A stretch of DNA of 12,371 nt from UBA2219 sp964612075 (GTDB lineage Bacteria > Desulfobacterota > Deferrimicrobia > Deferrimicrobiales > Deferrimicrobiaceae), in contig CAZTFC010000057.1 in NCBI GenBank assembly GCA_964612075.1, forward strand, positions 1 through 12,371, given 5' to 3'. Shown one piece after another: positions 1 to 6,719 of the stretch; position 1 is the first letter of the stretch; each line of letters starts with the position of its first letter. The notes beneath the pieces were generated by a model. It had not been told where the DNA came from, did no database searches, and was given only the letters and a program-made list of their open reading frames with translations. The translations under genes and the position numbers were made by a program.

Positions 1-53
1 AGGGGGGGAATTTTCAATTGCCACAAAGGTCCCTTTTACGATTGCCGTTGACA
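1..53. mobile_element. Outer end of an IS21-family-like element (partial)
   Basis: Seen: two spaced copies of a motif, TTTTCAATTGCC (11-22) and TTTTACGATTGCC (34-46), followed by GTTGACA ending in CA at position 53. Known: IS21-family elements end in 5'-TG...CA-3' and carry multiple short terminal repeats of this kind (on the other strand TGTCAACGGCAA...GTAAAA...GGCAA..GAAAA). Inferred: the element body lies to the left of the window and this is its last ~50 bases, abutting the IS110 remnant. No istA/istB sequence is visible, so the family call rests only on the end motif. Confidence 0.5.
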
Positions 54-136
54 CCGTCTAAAGCAGCATGAGAATGTCCCGAATGGGTGTCGCAATCAGT
101 CGCCGAACCACAATGGGTTCATGACCAGGCCCGCGC

Positions 137-1172
137 TTACCCCTTCGTGGACGAAGCCGACCGGTACGCCGGTTCCGAATACGGCGTGCCCTTCTTCAAT
201 ATCCAGAACGTTGCCTCCGCCAGATGCCGCGCCACCGCTCCGACGGCTTTCTGGTGTCCTTTCCGGTCTCGGATCCTCCGGTACAAGCAAGAGACATGTC
301 GGCAGGGCCAATGCCGGGAGTTGATGCTGATGCTGTTGGCCGCCTCGACAAACGCCCACTTCAGATACTGGTTTACGTCGGTGCGCAATGTCCCGAAGCG
401 GGTCTTTCCTCCGCTGGAATGAACGCGCGGAGTCGTCCCGGCGTAAGATGCCAGGCAGTCCGCTTCCGGGAAACGGGCCACATCCCCGACTTCCAGGGCG
501 ATAACTGTGGCAAGGATAAAACCTACGGAGTTCCACCTCCGGCAACTCTCCCAGAACCTCCCGCATCCGGCCTTCAATGGCCTCGATTTGCCCATCAAGG
601 GAGGTGACTCCCTCCATTAGTCGCTCCGCAACGAACTTCGTCTCTGGAGGTAACTTGCCGATCTGTTCCATAAGAATTGCGCGCCCTCGTTTCCCGAATG
701 TATCGCTGACCCCCGTGGGGCTGAGAGCGTATTTCGCCATCGTGGCGTGAATCCGGTTCTTCAAACGAGTTCGTTGCTGGACCAAGACCATTCGGGTTCG
801 AGGTAGGTCCCGTTTGTCCCGGAGGTCTCCTGGCGGAATCCACACTACCGGCAACGTGCCGCTCTGCTGCAGCCGGTTCATCCCGCGAGCGTCGAGCTTG
901 TCCGTCTTGTTGATCATCCCCATCATCAACTTCGCCTTGCGGGGGTGAACGAGACGAGGAACCATGCCTGCCTTCTCGATCTCGTCGACGATCCAGTACC
1001 AGTTCCCGATCGACTCAACCGCTACGGGAGAACCCGGATCAAACTGCCGGAGAAATCCGGCGACCGCTCCCGGTTCATGAGCGACCCTTGCTTCCCGATG
1101 ATCCGTTCCGGCCATACTGATCACGGATGCCTGCGTGTAGCGCTTGTGAGAGTCGAATGCGATATACTGCAT
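137..1172 (-). pseudogene. IS110-family transposase, frameshifted
   Basis: This is an IS110/IS1111-type (DEDD plus serine) transposase in two reading frames. The first frame starts at ATG 1172 behind a good GGAGGGAG site. It carries the RuvC-like N-terminal domain with D7 (AFDSHK), E53 (AVESIGNW) and the K-T-D-K-L-D-A motif (D91, D94). It continues sensibly to about residue 215 (ELPEVEL) and then loses homology. The second frame picks up at about 529 with SVGFILATVIALEVGD and continues through the C-terminal Tnp domain (CLASYAGTTPRVHSSGGKTR, then YLKWAFVEAANS) to TAA at 137-139. The joint lies around 525-533. The short hydrophobic stretch ending in the conserved Ile-Pro-Gly that normally precedes VGFILA is missing, so a small deletion rather than a programmed slip is likely. 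The product should be inactive for transposition. Family assignment is confident; the IS110 versus IS1111 subgroup is not resolved. Confidence 0.9.
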
Positions 1173-1500
1173 GTTGCGTCTCCCTCCTGCGGCCCCATCC
1201 GCAGAACGTTTTCCCTACAAGCAGGATTATCCCTGCGCAGGGAGGCGCGCGCCTTCATAAAATCAGTCATAGAAGTGCCGCGGGCGCCATGGAGGGCGCA
1301 GGAGCGGCTGGCCGCCAGGGATGGCGACGGATCTCCCGTTGCGCCGGCCGACCGCCAGCTGCACGAAACCAGGTTGAATCAATCCTATTGTCAAGAGAAC
1401 CATTTCTGCCGGATGCCGAGTCGCGAAGACGGGGCCGTGAGTCGGTTGGAGATCCCGTACATGGAACTTCACGGTAAAGATTTTCCCAAAAGGTTGTGAA
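1173..1500 (-). ncRNA. 5' flank of IS110 element; possible bridge-RNA region
   Basis: I see no credible gene in this stretch. The short open frames crossing it have no recognisable domain. It contains two abutting perfect palindromes, TCCCTGCGCAGGGA (1230-1243) and AGGCGCGCGCCT (1243-1254), plus further GC-rich inverted segments around 1280-1370. Known: IS110-group elements encode a structured bridge RNA in the non-coding left end, upstream of and co-oriented with the transposase gene. Inferred: this interval is where that RNA would be. I did not fold it or identify target- and donor-binding loops, and the exact left end of the element is not defined. Composition becomes clearly AT-rich after about 1500. 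Confidence 0.25.
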
Positions 1501-1552
1501 TTCTCTAAACGATACCGATTCCCTTCAAACAAACAATCTTACATTCAAGTAG

Positions 1553-1571
1553 TTATTCAGAAATTATTCAG
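1553..1571. repeat. 8-bp tandem repeat, 11-bp period, before the PEP-CTERM promoter
   Basis: TTATTCAG occurs at 1553-1560 and again at 1564-1571, separated by AAA. The 11-bp period places both copies on the same helical face, immediately upstream of the -24 element. It could be a protein-binding site or an UP-like AT-rich tract, or it could be chance in AT-rich DNA. Confidence 0.4.
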
Positions 1572-1587
1572 CGGCAAGAGTATTGCA
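1572..1587 (+). promoter_or_regulatory. Sigma-54 (-24/-12) promoter of the PEP-CTERM gene
   Basis: The sequence CGGCAAGAGTATTGCA matches the RpoN consensus TGGCACG-N4-TTGCA/T at all but the first T and the C of CACG. The invariant GG (1573-1574) and GC (1585-1586) are exactly 10 bases apart. A start about 12 bases beyond the GC would give a leader of roughly 30 nt before the GTG at 1628. Known: PEP-CTERM/exosortase systems are often linked to RpoN and the PrsK/PrsR two-component pair. No enhancer-binding-protein site was identified, and no sigma-54 activator gene is in the window. Confidence 0.62.
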
Positions 1588-1627
1588 GGTTGACTATAAA
1601 GATTAAGACCCTTCAGAAGGGAGAATC

Positions 1628-2254
1628 GTGGCTATCATGAAAAAAATCTTTCCCTTTTTGGCGTTATTAACCATCTATTGTTTTCCTGCATCCGCAGCCG
1701 TTATTATCGATCAAAACCAACCGTTATTCGATGACGAAAATAGCATTATAAATAATTTTGATGATTATGGCACCGCACAATCTTTTAGGCAAAGCCATGC
1801 CAACATAGCTGGAGCCGGATTGAAGCTTGATCTAACTACCGGATTTCCACATACTACCGGCGAAGTAACGATATCCCTATACGATAATTTACCCAGTTAT
1901 GGAGGAAATTTAATAATTTCAGGCAGCGCTACGGGCGAATCAGGCAGCTGGGTAGATGTATATTGGAAAACTGTCTCCATAAATCCTGAATCAATATATT
2001 ATCTTATTTTCACATCCACAAATCATAACCTTTGTATTGATGGCATTATATGGAGTTGGCATTCTTCGGGCGACCTTTACCCTGATGGTCAGGTCTATGC
2101 TTTATACGATCTCCATGCGGAGCCAAATCTGGATGTGGCATTCCGCACCTATTACGACGACTCCTTCACCCCCACCCCCCTCCCCGGCACCGCGTGGCTC
2201 CTCGGCTCCGGCCTGGTCGGCCTGATCGGGCTTCGCAGGCGGATGAAGAAATAG
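1628..2254 (+). CDS. PEP-CTERM sorting-domain protein
   Basis: This is an exported exosortase substrate of 208 residues. Residues 4-23 form a Sec signal peptide (MKKIF followed by a hydrophobic core, cleavage near ASA-A). Residues 25-175 look like an all-beta secreted domain (GEVTISLYDNLP, then a W-rich strand region) of unknown binding function. Residues 183-205 are a PEP-CTERM anchor: a PLPGT motif, a hydrophobic helix LLGSGLVGLIGL and a basic RRR tail. In this family an exosortase cleaves at the motif, and the genes are tied to exopolysaccharide production. The GTG at 1628 lies 4 nt after AAGGGAG. The in-frame ATG at 1637 is 13 nt away and gives a more canonical signal peptide start, so the start is uncertain by three codons. 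Bases up to about 2150 are AT-rich with A/T-ending codons, while the anchor-coding tail is GC-rich like the rest of the window. The gene is monocistronic between the sigma-54 promoter and a terminator. No exosortase gene is in the window. Confidence 0.9.
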   Translation: MAIMKKIFPFLALLTIYCFPASAAVIIDQNQPLFDDENSIINNFDDYGTAQSFRQSHANIAGAGLKLDLTTGFPHTTGEVTISLYDNLPSYGGNLIISGSATGESGSWVDVYWKTVSINPESIYYLIFTSTNHNLCIDGIIWSWHSSGDLYPDGQVYALYDLHAEPNLDVAFRTYYDDSFTPTPLPGTAWLLGSGLVGLIGLRRRMKK

Positions 2255-2276
2255 CGGACTCCCAAACGGATGACGG

Positions 2277-2306
2277 AAAGGGCGGGGCGACCCGCCCTTT
2301 TTTCTT
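2277..2306 (+). terminator. Intrinsic terminator after the PEP-CTERM gene
   Basis: A perfect 7-bp GC stem GGGCGGG / CCCGCCC (2280-2286 and 2291-2297) closes a GCGA tetraloop. It is preceded by AAA and followed by a T-rich run (2298-2306). It begins 22 nt after the stop codon. The same 18-base hairpin recurs at 10686-10703. Confidence 0.92.
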
Positions 2307-2337
2307 TCCAGGATTCGCTTGTTCAATCCCCGCAGCC

Positions 2338-2440
2338 GGCTTCCCTAAAAAAAATAATCCTCCGAATCCGCGCCCGGTACCGCGCCCGTTCCCATCGGCC
2401 GGTTTTCCGCCATCCCGCCGCGGATATTCCGCTACCGGAT
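2338..2440 (-). pseudogene. Possible decayed 3' end of a small secreted-protein gene
   Basis: Positions 2363-2423 align with 7341-7402, the 3' end of the small exported protein at 7329-7598, at roughly three-quarters identity by eye; the best block is ACCGCGCCCG.TCC.ATCGGC. On the minus strand one frame reads ENRPMGTGAVPGADS, against TNMPIGAGAVPAADA in the intact protein. A second frame just upstream reads GPRSGSGISAAGWRKT, against GPADKSGSEGSMAGAGWQT. The match therefore crosses a frameshift, and a stop lies upstream in the first frame. No signal-peptide part is recognisable. This could be a broken duplicate or a dispersed repeat. No alignment was run. Confidence 0.35.
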
Positions 2441-2518
2441 CGCGGGCCCCGGTTTTTCGCCGCGCGCATGGCCGCTCCCCCCGGTCCGGGATAAAATGAA
2501 CGTAGGAAGGAGGGAAAA

Positions 2519-2602
2519 ATGAGGAAGTTCGGCGTAAGCGACATCCTCTGGCTGCTGACCATGGTGGCTGTCATACTCATTGCCTTTGCCTTGTTCGGGT
2601 AA
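2519..2602 (+). CDS. 27-residue single-pass membrane mini-protein
   Basis: This tiny open frame is unrecognised but well supported by its start: GGAAGGAGG lies 6 nt before ATG 2519. The product begins MRKFGVSDILW and then has a hydrophobic stretch (about residues 9-26, rich in L, V, I, A, F) ending in LFG just before TAA. A short basic N-terminus followed by one transmembrane helix and almost no tail suggests an inner-membrane mini-protein with the N-terminus inside. It stands alone, with no downstream gene for about 300 nt. An 8-codon frame from ATG 2496 ends in TGA overlapping this ATG (ATGA, 2519-2522), which may be chance. A function cannot be assigned; a small regulator or subunit of a membrane complex, or a toxin-like peptide, are possibilities. 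Confidence 0.6.
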   Translation: MRKFGVSDILWLLTMVAVILIAFALFG

Positions 2603-2860
2603 ACAGGCTCCCGGGGCTCTCCCGCCCGGGCGCCGCAGCCTGCGGCTCCGTCGCAATCCCGGGGAGATCCGGTAATCCTCCGCATACGCTTCCGGGAAGT
2701 CGCGGGCCTTCGTCGACCCGCTTCCCCCCCGGCTTGCGCCCGCCCGATCCCGAGGCCGGCTCCCCCCCGCCGTCGCATCGGCGTCCGGGTCGAAAGAAAC
2801 GCGCCTGTCGCGTCCCGCGCCCGGCCCGGAAAACCGTCTTTCATCGGCGCCGGGGGCAGG
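2603..2860. other. GC-rich intergenic region without a recognisable gene
   Basis: I see no supported coding region here. Long minus-strand open frames cross it but run antisense through the transporter gene and have no recognisable domain, as expected in GC-rich DNA. Repeated CCCGGG blocks around 2610-2630 could form a hairpin after the mini-protein gene, but there is no T-tract. Confidence 0.5.
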
Positions 2861-2866
2861 TATAAT
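2861..2866 (+). promoter_or_regulatory. -10 box of the TAXI/TRAP operon promoter
   Basis: A perfect TATAAT stands in very GC-rich surroundings, 43 nt before the TAXI start codon. The -35 region, around 2837-2844 (TCTTTCAT), matches the consensus only weakly, so basal strength may be low or activator-dependent. The predicted transcript start is near 2873. Confidence 0.5.
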
Positions 2867-2908
2867 CTGTTGGCACCCAAGCCTGCAACTCCGTACAAGG
2901 AGGGGATC

Positions 2909-3886
2909 ATGAAAATCGGCTGGCGGCATTTCCTCGCATGTTCGGCGGTCCTGGCGTTGCTCCTGTCGGGGACGGCGCTCGCGGCGGACAAGACACTCAC
3001 CATCACCTCCGGCCCCATGGGCGGGGACTGGTACTCGATCGGCGGCGTTCTGGGGGAACTGGCCAAGGAGGCGATGCCCGGCACGGTCGTGACCACGACC
3101 ACCGGGGGCGCCGTTGAGAACCTGCCCAAGGTGAACGCCGGCCAGGCGGACCTCGGGCTGACCATGGCCAAGCTCTACCACGAGGCGCTCACCGGCACGG
3201 TGTCCTTCGCCGGCCGGGGGAAGCTCGAAAACGTCCGCGCGCTCGGCTTCCTGGCCAACATCCCCATGAGCTTCTTCCTGGTCAGGGAGGACAACCCCCT
3301 CTCCTCCATCGACGAGATCAAGGCCCGGAAGGCCAAGATCCGGCTCCTGACCTCGAAGAAGGGGTCGTCCCCCGCGCTGGCCGCGGAGCTCATGCTCGGG
3401 AAGTACGGGATCACCTTCGACGACATCAAGGCGTGGGGCGGGTCCGTGAGCTTCGTGTCGTACGCGGAGGCGGCCAACCTCATCAAGGACGGGCACGCCG
3501 ACGCGTGGGTGGGCCCCATGGTCTCGGGCATCACGCAGCTGACGGCCACCACGAAGATGAAGATGCTGCCCATCTCCAACGCGGCCCTCGACCGCCTGAG
3601 GGACGAGGACCACTACGTCAAGACGACCCTTCCGAAGGATAAATACTATTTCGTGAAGGCGGACACCCCGCACATGGCGGAGGCCGTCATCCTCATCCTG
3701 CGCGGGAACCTGCCCGACGAAACGGCGTACGCCGTCACCAAGGCCGTGCTCGAGAACCCGGACCGGATCCGGGGGGTGCACCAGACGTACGCGGGGTTCG
3801 ATCCCGCCTCGGCCTGGCAGAACCTCGGGGGCCCGCTCCACCCCGCCGCCGAGAAATGCTACAAGGACAAGCGTCTCCTGAAATGA
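2909..3886 (+). CDS. TAXI-family TRAP transporter solute-binding protein
   Basis: This is the periplasmic substrate receptor of a TRAP transporter, which binds a small (usually carboxylate-bearing) solute and delivers it to the permease. The mature region opens with KTLTITSGPMGGDWYSIGG, the hallmark of TAXI proteins. It continues with the family patterns TTTGGAVENLPKVNAGQADLG and, near the C-terminus, RIRGVHQTYAGFDPASAW. Residues 1-25 are a Sec signal peptide (MKIGWRHF, hydrophobic core, ALA-AD); no lipobox is evident. I chose ATG 2909 because AAGGAGGGG precedes it at 3-4 nt and it begins the signal peptide; an upstream in-frame ATG at 2870 lacks both. The length of 325 residues is normal. 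Its stop overlaps the permease start (ATGA), which implies translational coupling. Confidence 0.95.
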   Translation: MKIGWRHFLACSAVLALLLSGTALAADKTLTITSGPMGGDWYSIGGVLGELAKEAMPGTVVTTTTGGAVENLPKVNAGQADLGLTMAKLYHEALTGTVSFAGRGKLENVRALGFLANIPMSFFLVREDNPLSSIDEIKARKAKIRLLTSKKGSSPALAAELMLGKYGITFDDIKAWGGSVSFVSYAEAANLIKDGHADAWVGPMVSGITQLTATTKMKMLPISNAALDRLRDEDHYVKTTLPKDKYYFVKADTPHMAEAVILILRGNLPDETAYAVTKAVLENPDRIRGVHQTYAGFDPASAWQNLGGPLHPAAEKCYKDKRLLK

Positions 3887-5769
3887 GCGGGACGCCGGGG
3901 GGGGCGGCGCGCCCCCTTTCCGACAGGCTGACGGGCTGGGGGTTCGTCCTTTTTTCCGGGTACCACCTGTGGACGACCGTGTGGGGGATGCCGGTGGCCT
4001 ACCTGCACCGGCCCATCCACCTCGCGTTCGCCGCGACCCTCGGCTTCCTGCTCTACTCGGCCCGGGGGAAGAAGCGCGGGGGGCGCCCGCCGGCCGCGGA
4101 CCTCCTGCTCAGCCTCCTGTCGCTGGCCTCCTTCGGGACCGTGGTCCTCCTGGCCGACAAGGCCGCGCAGCGGCTTCCGATGATCGACCCTCTCACCCCC
4201 TGGGAGCTCTTCGCGGGCGCCGCCGGCATCCTCCTGGTCCTGGAGCTCATCCGGCGGACCGTCGGCTGGGTCCTGTGCGGGGTCGCCGCGGCCTCGCTGG
4301 CGTACTGCTTCCTCGGGCCCTACATGCCGCGCGTCCTGGCCCACACGGGCTTCACGTGGAAGCAGGTCGTGGACTACCAGTCGTTCGGGCTGGAAGGGAT
4401 CTACTCCTCGGCCATCGGGGTCTCCTCCACCTACATCGTGGTTTTCATCATCTTCGGGACCTTCCTCGAGATGTGCGGGGCGGGCGAGGTGATGATGGAC
4501 CTGGGAAGGGCGCTCGCCGGCCGGTACCGCGGCGGGCCAGCGAAGATCGCCGTGGTCACCAGCGCCTTCTTCGGGACCATCTCCGGGTCGGCGGCGGCCA
4601 ACGTGTACGCCACCGGGACGTTCACCATCCCCCTCATGAAGCGCACCGGCTACCCGGCGGCCTTCGCCGGCGCGGTGGAGGCCGCGGCCTCGACCGGCGG
4701 ACAGCTCATGCCCCCGATCATGGGGGCGGCCGCGTTCCTGATGGCCGACATCCTCGGCATCCCCTACCTCAAGGTGTGCGTCGCCGCCTTCATCCCGTCG
4801 GTGATCTACTTCTTCTCCATTCTCATGATGGTGGATTTCGAGGCCGCGAAGCTGGGCCTCAAGGGCATCGCGGAGGAAGAGCTGCCGGACGTCCGCAAGA
4901 CGCTGCGACGCGTCTACCTGCTGCTTCCGATCGCCGTGCTGCTCGGCGTCATGATCCTGGACTACACGCCGTTCATGGCCGCCTTCGTCGCCACGCTGGC
5001 CGCCCTCGCCGTTTCCTGGTTCTCCCCGGAGCACCGGATGGGGCCCCGCCGCATCCTCGAGGCGCTGGAGGTCGGCGGCCGCCGCACCGTCCTGATCGCC
5101 TCCGCCTGCGCGGGCGCCGGGATCATCGTCGGCGTCATCACGATGACCGGCATCGGGCTGAACATCGCCTCCCTGGTCATCTCGGCGTCGGGCGGCGTCA
5201 CCATCTTCGCGCTGCTCCTGATCATGGTGGCGTCCATCCTGATGGGGGTGGGGACCCCGACGACGGTCGCGTACATCATCGTTGCCACCCTCGGCGTCCC
5301 GGCGCTCGAGAAGCTGGGGTTCGCGGCCCTCCCCTCCCACTTCTTCGTCTTCTACTTCGGCGTGATCTCGATGGTCACCCCGCCCGTGGCCGTCGCCGCC
5401 TACGCGGCCGCGGAGGTCGCGGGGGCCGACATGATGCGGATCGGACTCATCGCGTCCCGCCTGTGCCTCGTGGCCTTCCTCGTCCCGTTCATCTTCATGT
5501 ACGAGCCGGCCCTCCTGATGATCGGGAGCTGGCCGCAGGTCCTCCTGGCCTTCGTCTCGGCCGTCATCGGCAGCGTGGCGCTGGCCGCGGCGCTGGAGGG
5601 GTGGTGCTCCCGCCCCATCGGCTGGGCCCTCCGGGTCCCGCTCTTCGCATCCGCGCTCCTGCTCATCGTCCCCGGGTTGATCTCCGACCTTTCGGGGCTG
5701 TTGATCTTCCTGGCCGTCAACGCCTGGTGCCGCCTCCGCAAGGACGCGCGCCCGGCGCAACCTGCGTAG
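3883..5769 (+). CDS. TRAP transporter fused permease (4TM/12TM, DctQ-DctM fusion)
   Basis: This is an integral membrane protein that imports the TAXI-bound solute by cation symport. About 628 residues with some 16 or more hydrophobic segments match the fused small (DctQ-like) plus large (DctM-like) permease class that normally pairs with TAXI receptors. Diagnostic segments are SSTYIVVFIIFGTFLE, then GTISGSAAANVYATGTFTI, then ASTGGQLMPPIMGAAAFLM in the first half of the large domain, and GVGTPTTVAYIIVATLG followed by VISMVTPPVAVAAYAAAEV in its second half. The C-terminal hydrophobic extension is typical of fused members. ATG 3883 overlaps the receptor stop by 4 nt. An in-frame ATG at 3856 would add nine residues inside the previous gene and is less likely. 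The next gene follows after 15 nt. Confidence 0.95.
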   Translation: MSGTPGGAARPLSDRLTGWGFVLFSGYHLWTTVWGMPVAYLHRPIHLAFAATLGFLLYSARGKKRGGRPPAADLLLSLLSLASFGTVVLLADKAAQRLPMIDPLTPWELFAGAAGILLVLELIRRTVGWVLCGVAAASLAYCFLGPYMPRVLAHTGFTWKQVVDYQSFGLEGIYSSAIGVSSTYIVVFIIFGTFLEMCGAGEVMMDLGRALAGRYRGGPAKIAVVTSAFFGTISGSAAANVYATGTFTIPLMKRTGYPAAFAGAVEAAASTGGQLMPPIMGAAAFLMADILGIPYLKVCVAAFIPSVIYFFSILMMVDFEAAKLGLKGIAEEELPDVRKTLRRVYLLLPIAVLLGVMILDYTPFMAAFVATLAALAVSWFSPEHRMGPRRILEALEVGGRRTVLIASACAGAGIIVGVITMTGIGLNIASLVISASGGVTIFALLLIMVASILMGVGTPTTVAYIIVATLGVPALEKLGFAALPSHFFVFYFGVISMVTPPVAVAAYAAAEVAGADMMRIGLIASRLCLVAFLVPFIFMYEPALLMIGSWPQVLLAFVSAVIGSVALAAALEGWCSRPIGWALRVPLFASALLLIVPGLISDLSGLLIFLAVNAWCRLRKDARPAQPA

Positions 5770-5784
5770 GAACGGAGCGATATC

Positions 5785-6708
5785 ATGGCGCAGCTGATCT
5801 ATCCCGAAGGCTCCTGGGTCGCGATCCCCACGCCCTTCGACGAAAACCTCGAGCTGGACCTGGGCGTCATGCGCGCCCTGGCGGATTTCCAGGCCGCCAA
5901 CCAGACGGGCACCCTTCTCATCATGGGCTCGACGGGGGAGCCCACGACCCTGACGCTCGACGAGCGGAAGCGGGTCATCCGGGAGATGGCCGCCCATTGC
6001 AAGGGGAAGATCCACGCCTTCTTCGGGGTGACCCTGGGCTCCACGGCCATGACGATCGAGCTGGCCCGCTACGCGCAGGACCAGGGGGCCGACGGCATCG
6101 TGATCGTGGTCCCGGCGTACCTCGCCCCCCCCCAGGACGCGGTGTTCGCCTACCTCAAGGAGGTCTGCGAGTCGGTGGACATCTCGGTGGGGCTGTACAA
6201 CAACCCGGCCCGGGTGATCTCGAACGTGGACCCGGCGACCATCGTCCGCCTGTTCCGCGAGGTGCCCAACCTCGTGGCGGACAAGGAGGCCATGCCCAAC
6301 GTCGGGCAGCTGGCCGCGGTATTCGAGGGGACGGGGGGGCGGCTGCCGATCCTGTGCTGCGACTCCCCGGGCTACGGCCTGATCCTGCCCACGCTGGCGC
6401 TGGGGGGCCGCGGCACGGCCAACGTCACCGGCAACGTGCACCCGCTGGCGGTGGCCTCCATGTCCAGGCCGTGGGGCTGCTGGGAAGACGTGGTGAACTG
6501 CCGCCGCCTGTATTACGAGCTGCTGCCGCTGATCGAGGCCGCGTACTCGGCCGTCAACCCGGTGGCGATCAAGGCGATGGTCCGCCTGCTGGGATTCCCG
6601 GCGGGGCGCTGCCGTCCGCCTCTGCAGGACCCGCCCGCTAACGTCCTGGAGGCCATGAAAGAGGTCATCGAGCGGTTCGAGCTCCGGAAGATCTACGGGC
6701 TCGGGTAG
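5785..6708 (+). CDS. DapA/NanA-superfamily lyase (dihydrodipicolinate synthase family)
   Basis: This is a (beta/alpha)8-barrel, Schiff-base-forming aldolase or lyase of 307 residues that acts on pyruvate or 2-keto acids. Visible family features are GSTGE (48-52, the phosphate/carboxylate loop, usually GTTGE), Y112, catalytic Y138 in LYNNPAR with R143, the Schiff-base lysine K167 in VADKEA, and the C-terminal NPVAIKAMVRLLGFPAG block. The usual S-G-D-D segment is replaced by CCDSPG (191-196). Together with transporter linkage rather than lysine-biosynthesis neighbours, this argues against a housekeeping DapA and for a catabolic aldolase or hydratase. Inference: it cleaves or condenses the solute brought in by the TRAP system, in the way NanA accompanies sialic-acid TRAP systems. 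The substrate cannot be named. A GGAACGGAG site precedes ATG 5785, and the next gene starts 11 nt after the stop. Confidence 0.88.
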   Translation: MAQLIYPEGSWVAIPTPFDENLELDLGVMRALADFQAANQTGTLLIMGSTGEPTTLTLDERKRVIREMAAHCKGKIHAFFGVTLGSTAMTIELARYAQDQGADGIVIVVPAYLAPPQDAVFAYLKEVCESVDISVGLYNNPARVISNVDPATIVRLFREVPNLVADKEAMPNVGQLAAVFEGTGGRLPILCCDSPGYGLILPTLALGGRGTANVTGNVHPLAVASMSRPWGCWEDVVNCRRLYYELLPLIEAAYSAVNPVAIKAMVRLLGFPAGRCRPPLQDPPANVLEAMKEVIERFELRKIYGLG

Positions 6709-6719
6709 GGGGTGGAGCG

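Noticed and set aside
945..1499. 184-residue plus-strand frame antisense to the transposase start
   Set aside because: It overlaps the recognised transposase and has no family features.
1263..1532. 89-residue minus-strand frame upstream of the transposase
   Set aside because: It has no recognisable domain or ribosome site and crosses the composition change near 1500; a non-coding IS flank is a better explanation.
2432..3841. Long minus-strand open frame antisense to the TAXI gene
   Set aside because: It is composed of low-complexity Arg/Gly/Val-rich sequence with no domain and mirrors the codon bias of the real plus-strand gene.
3859..6641. Very long open frames on both strands across the permease and lyase genes
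   Set aside because: They are GC-rich shadow frames with Arg/His/Pro/Gly-biased translation and no family features; the plus-strand genes in other frames have clear domains.
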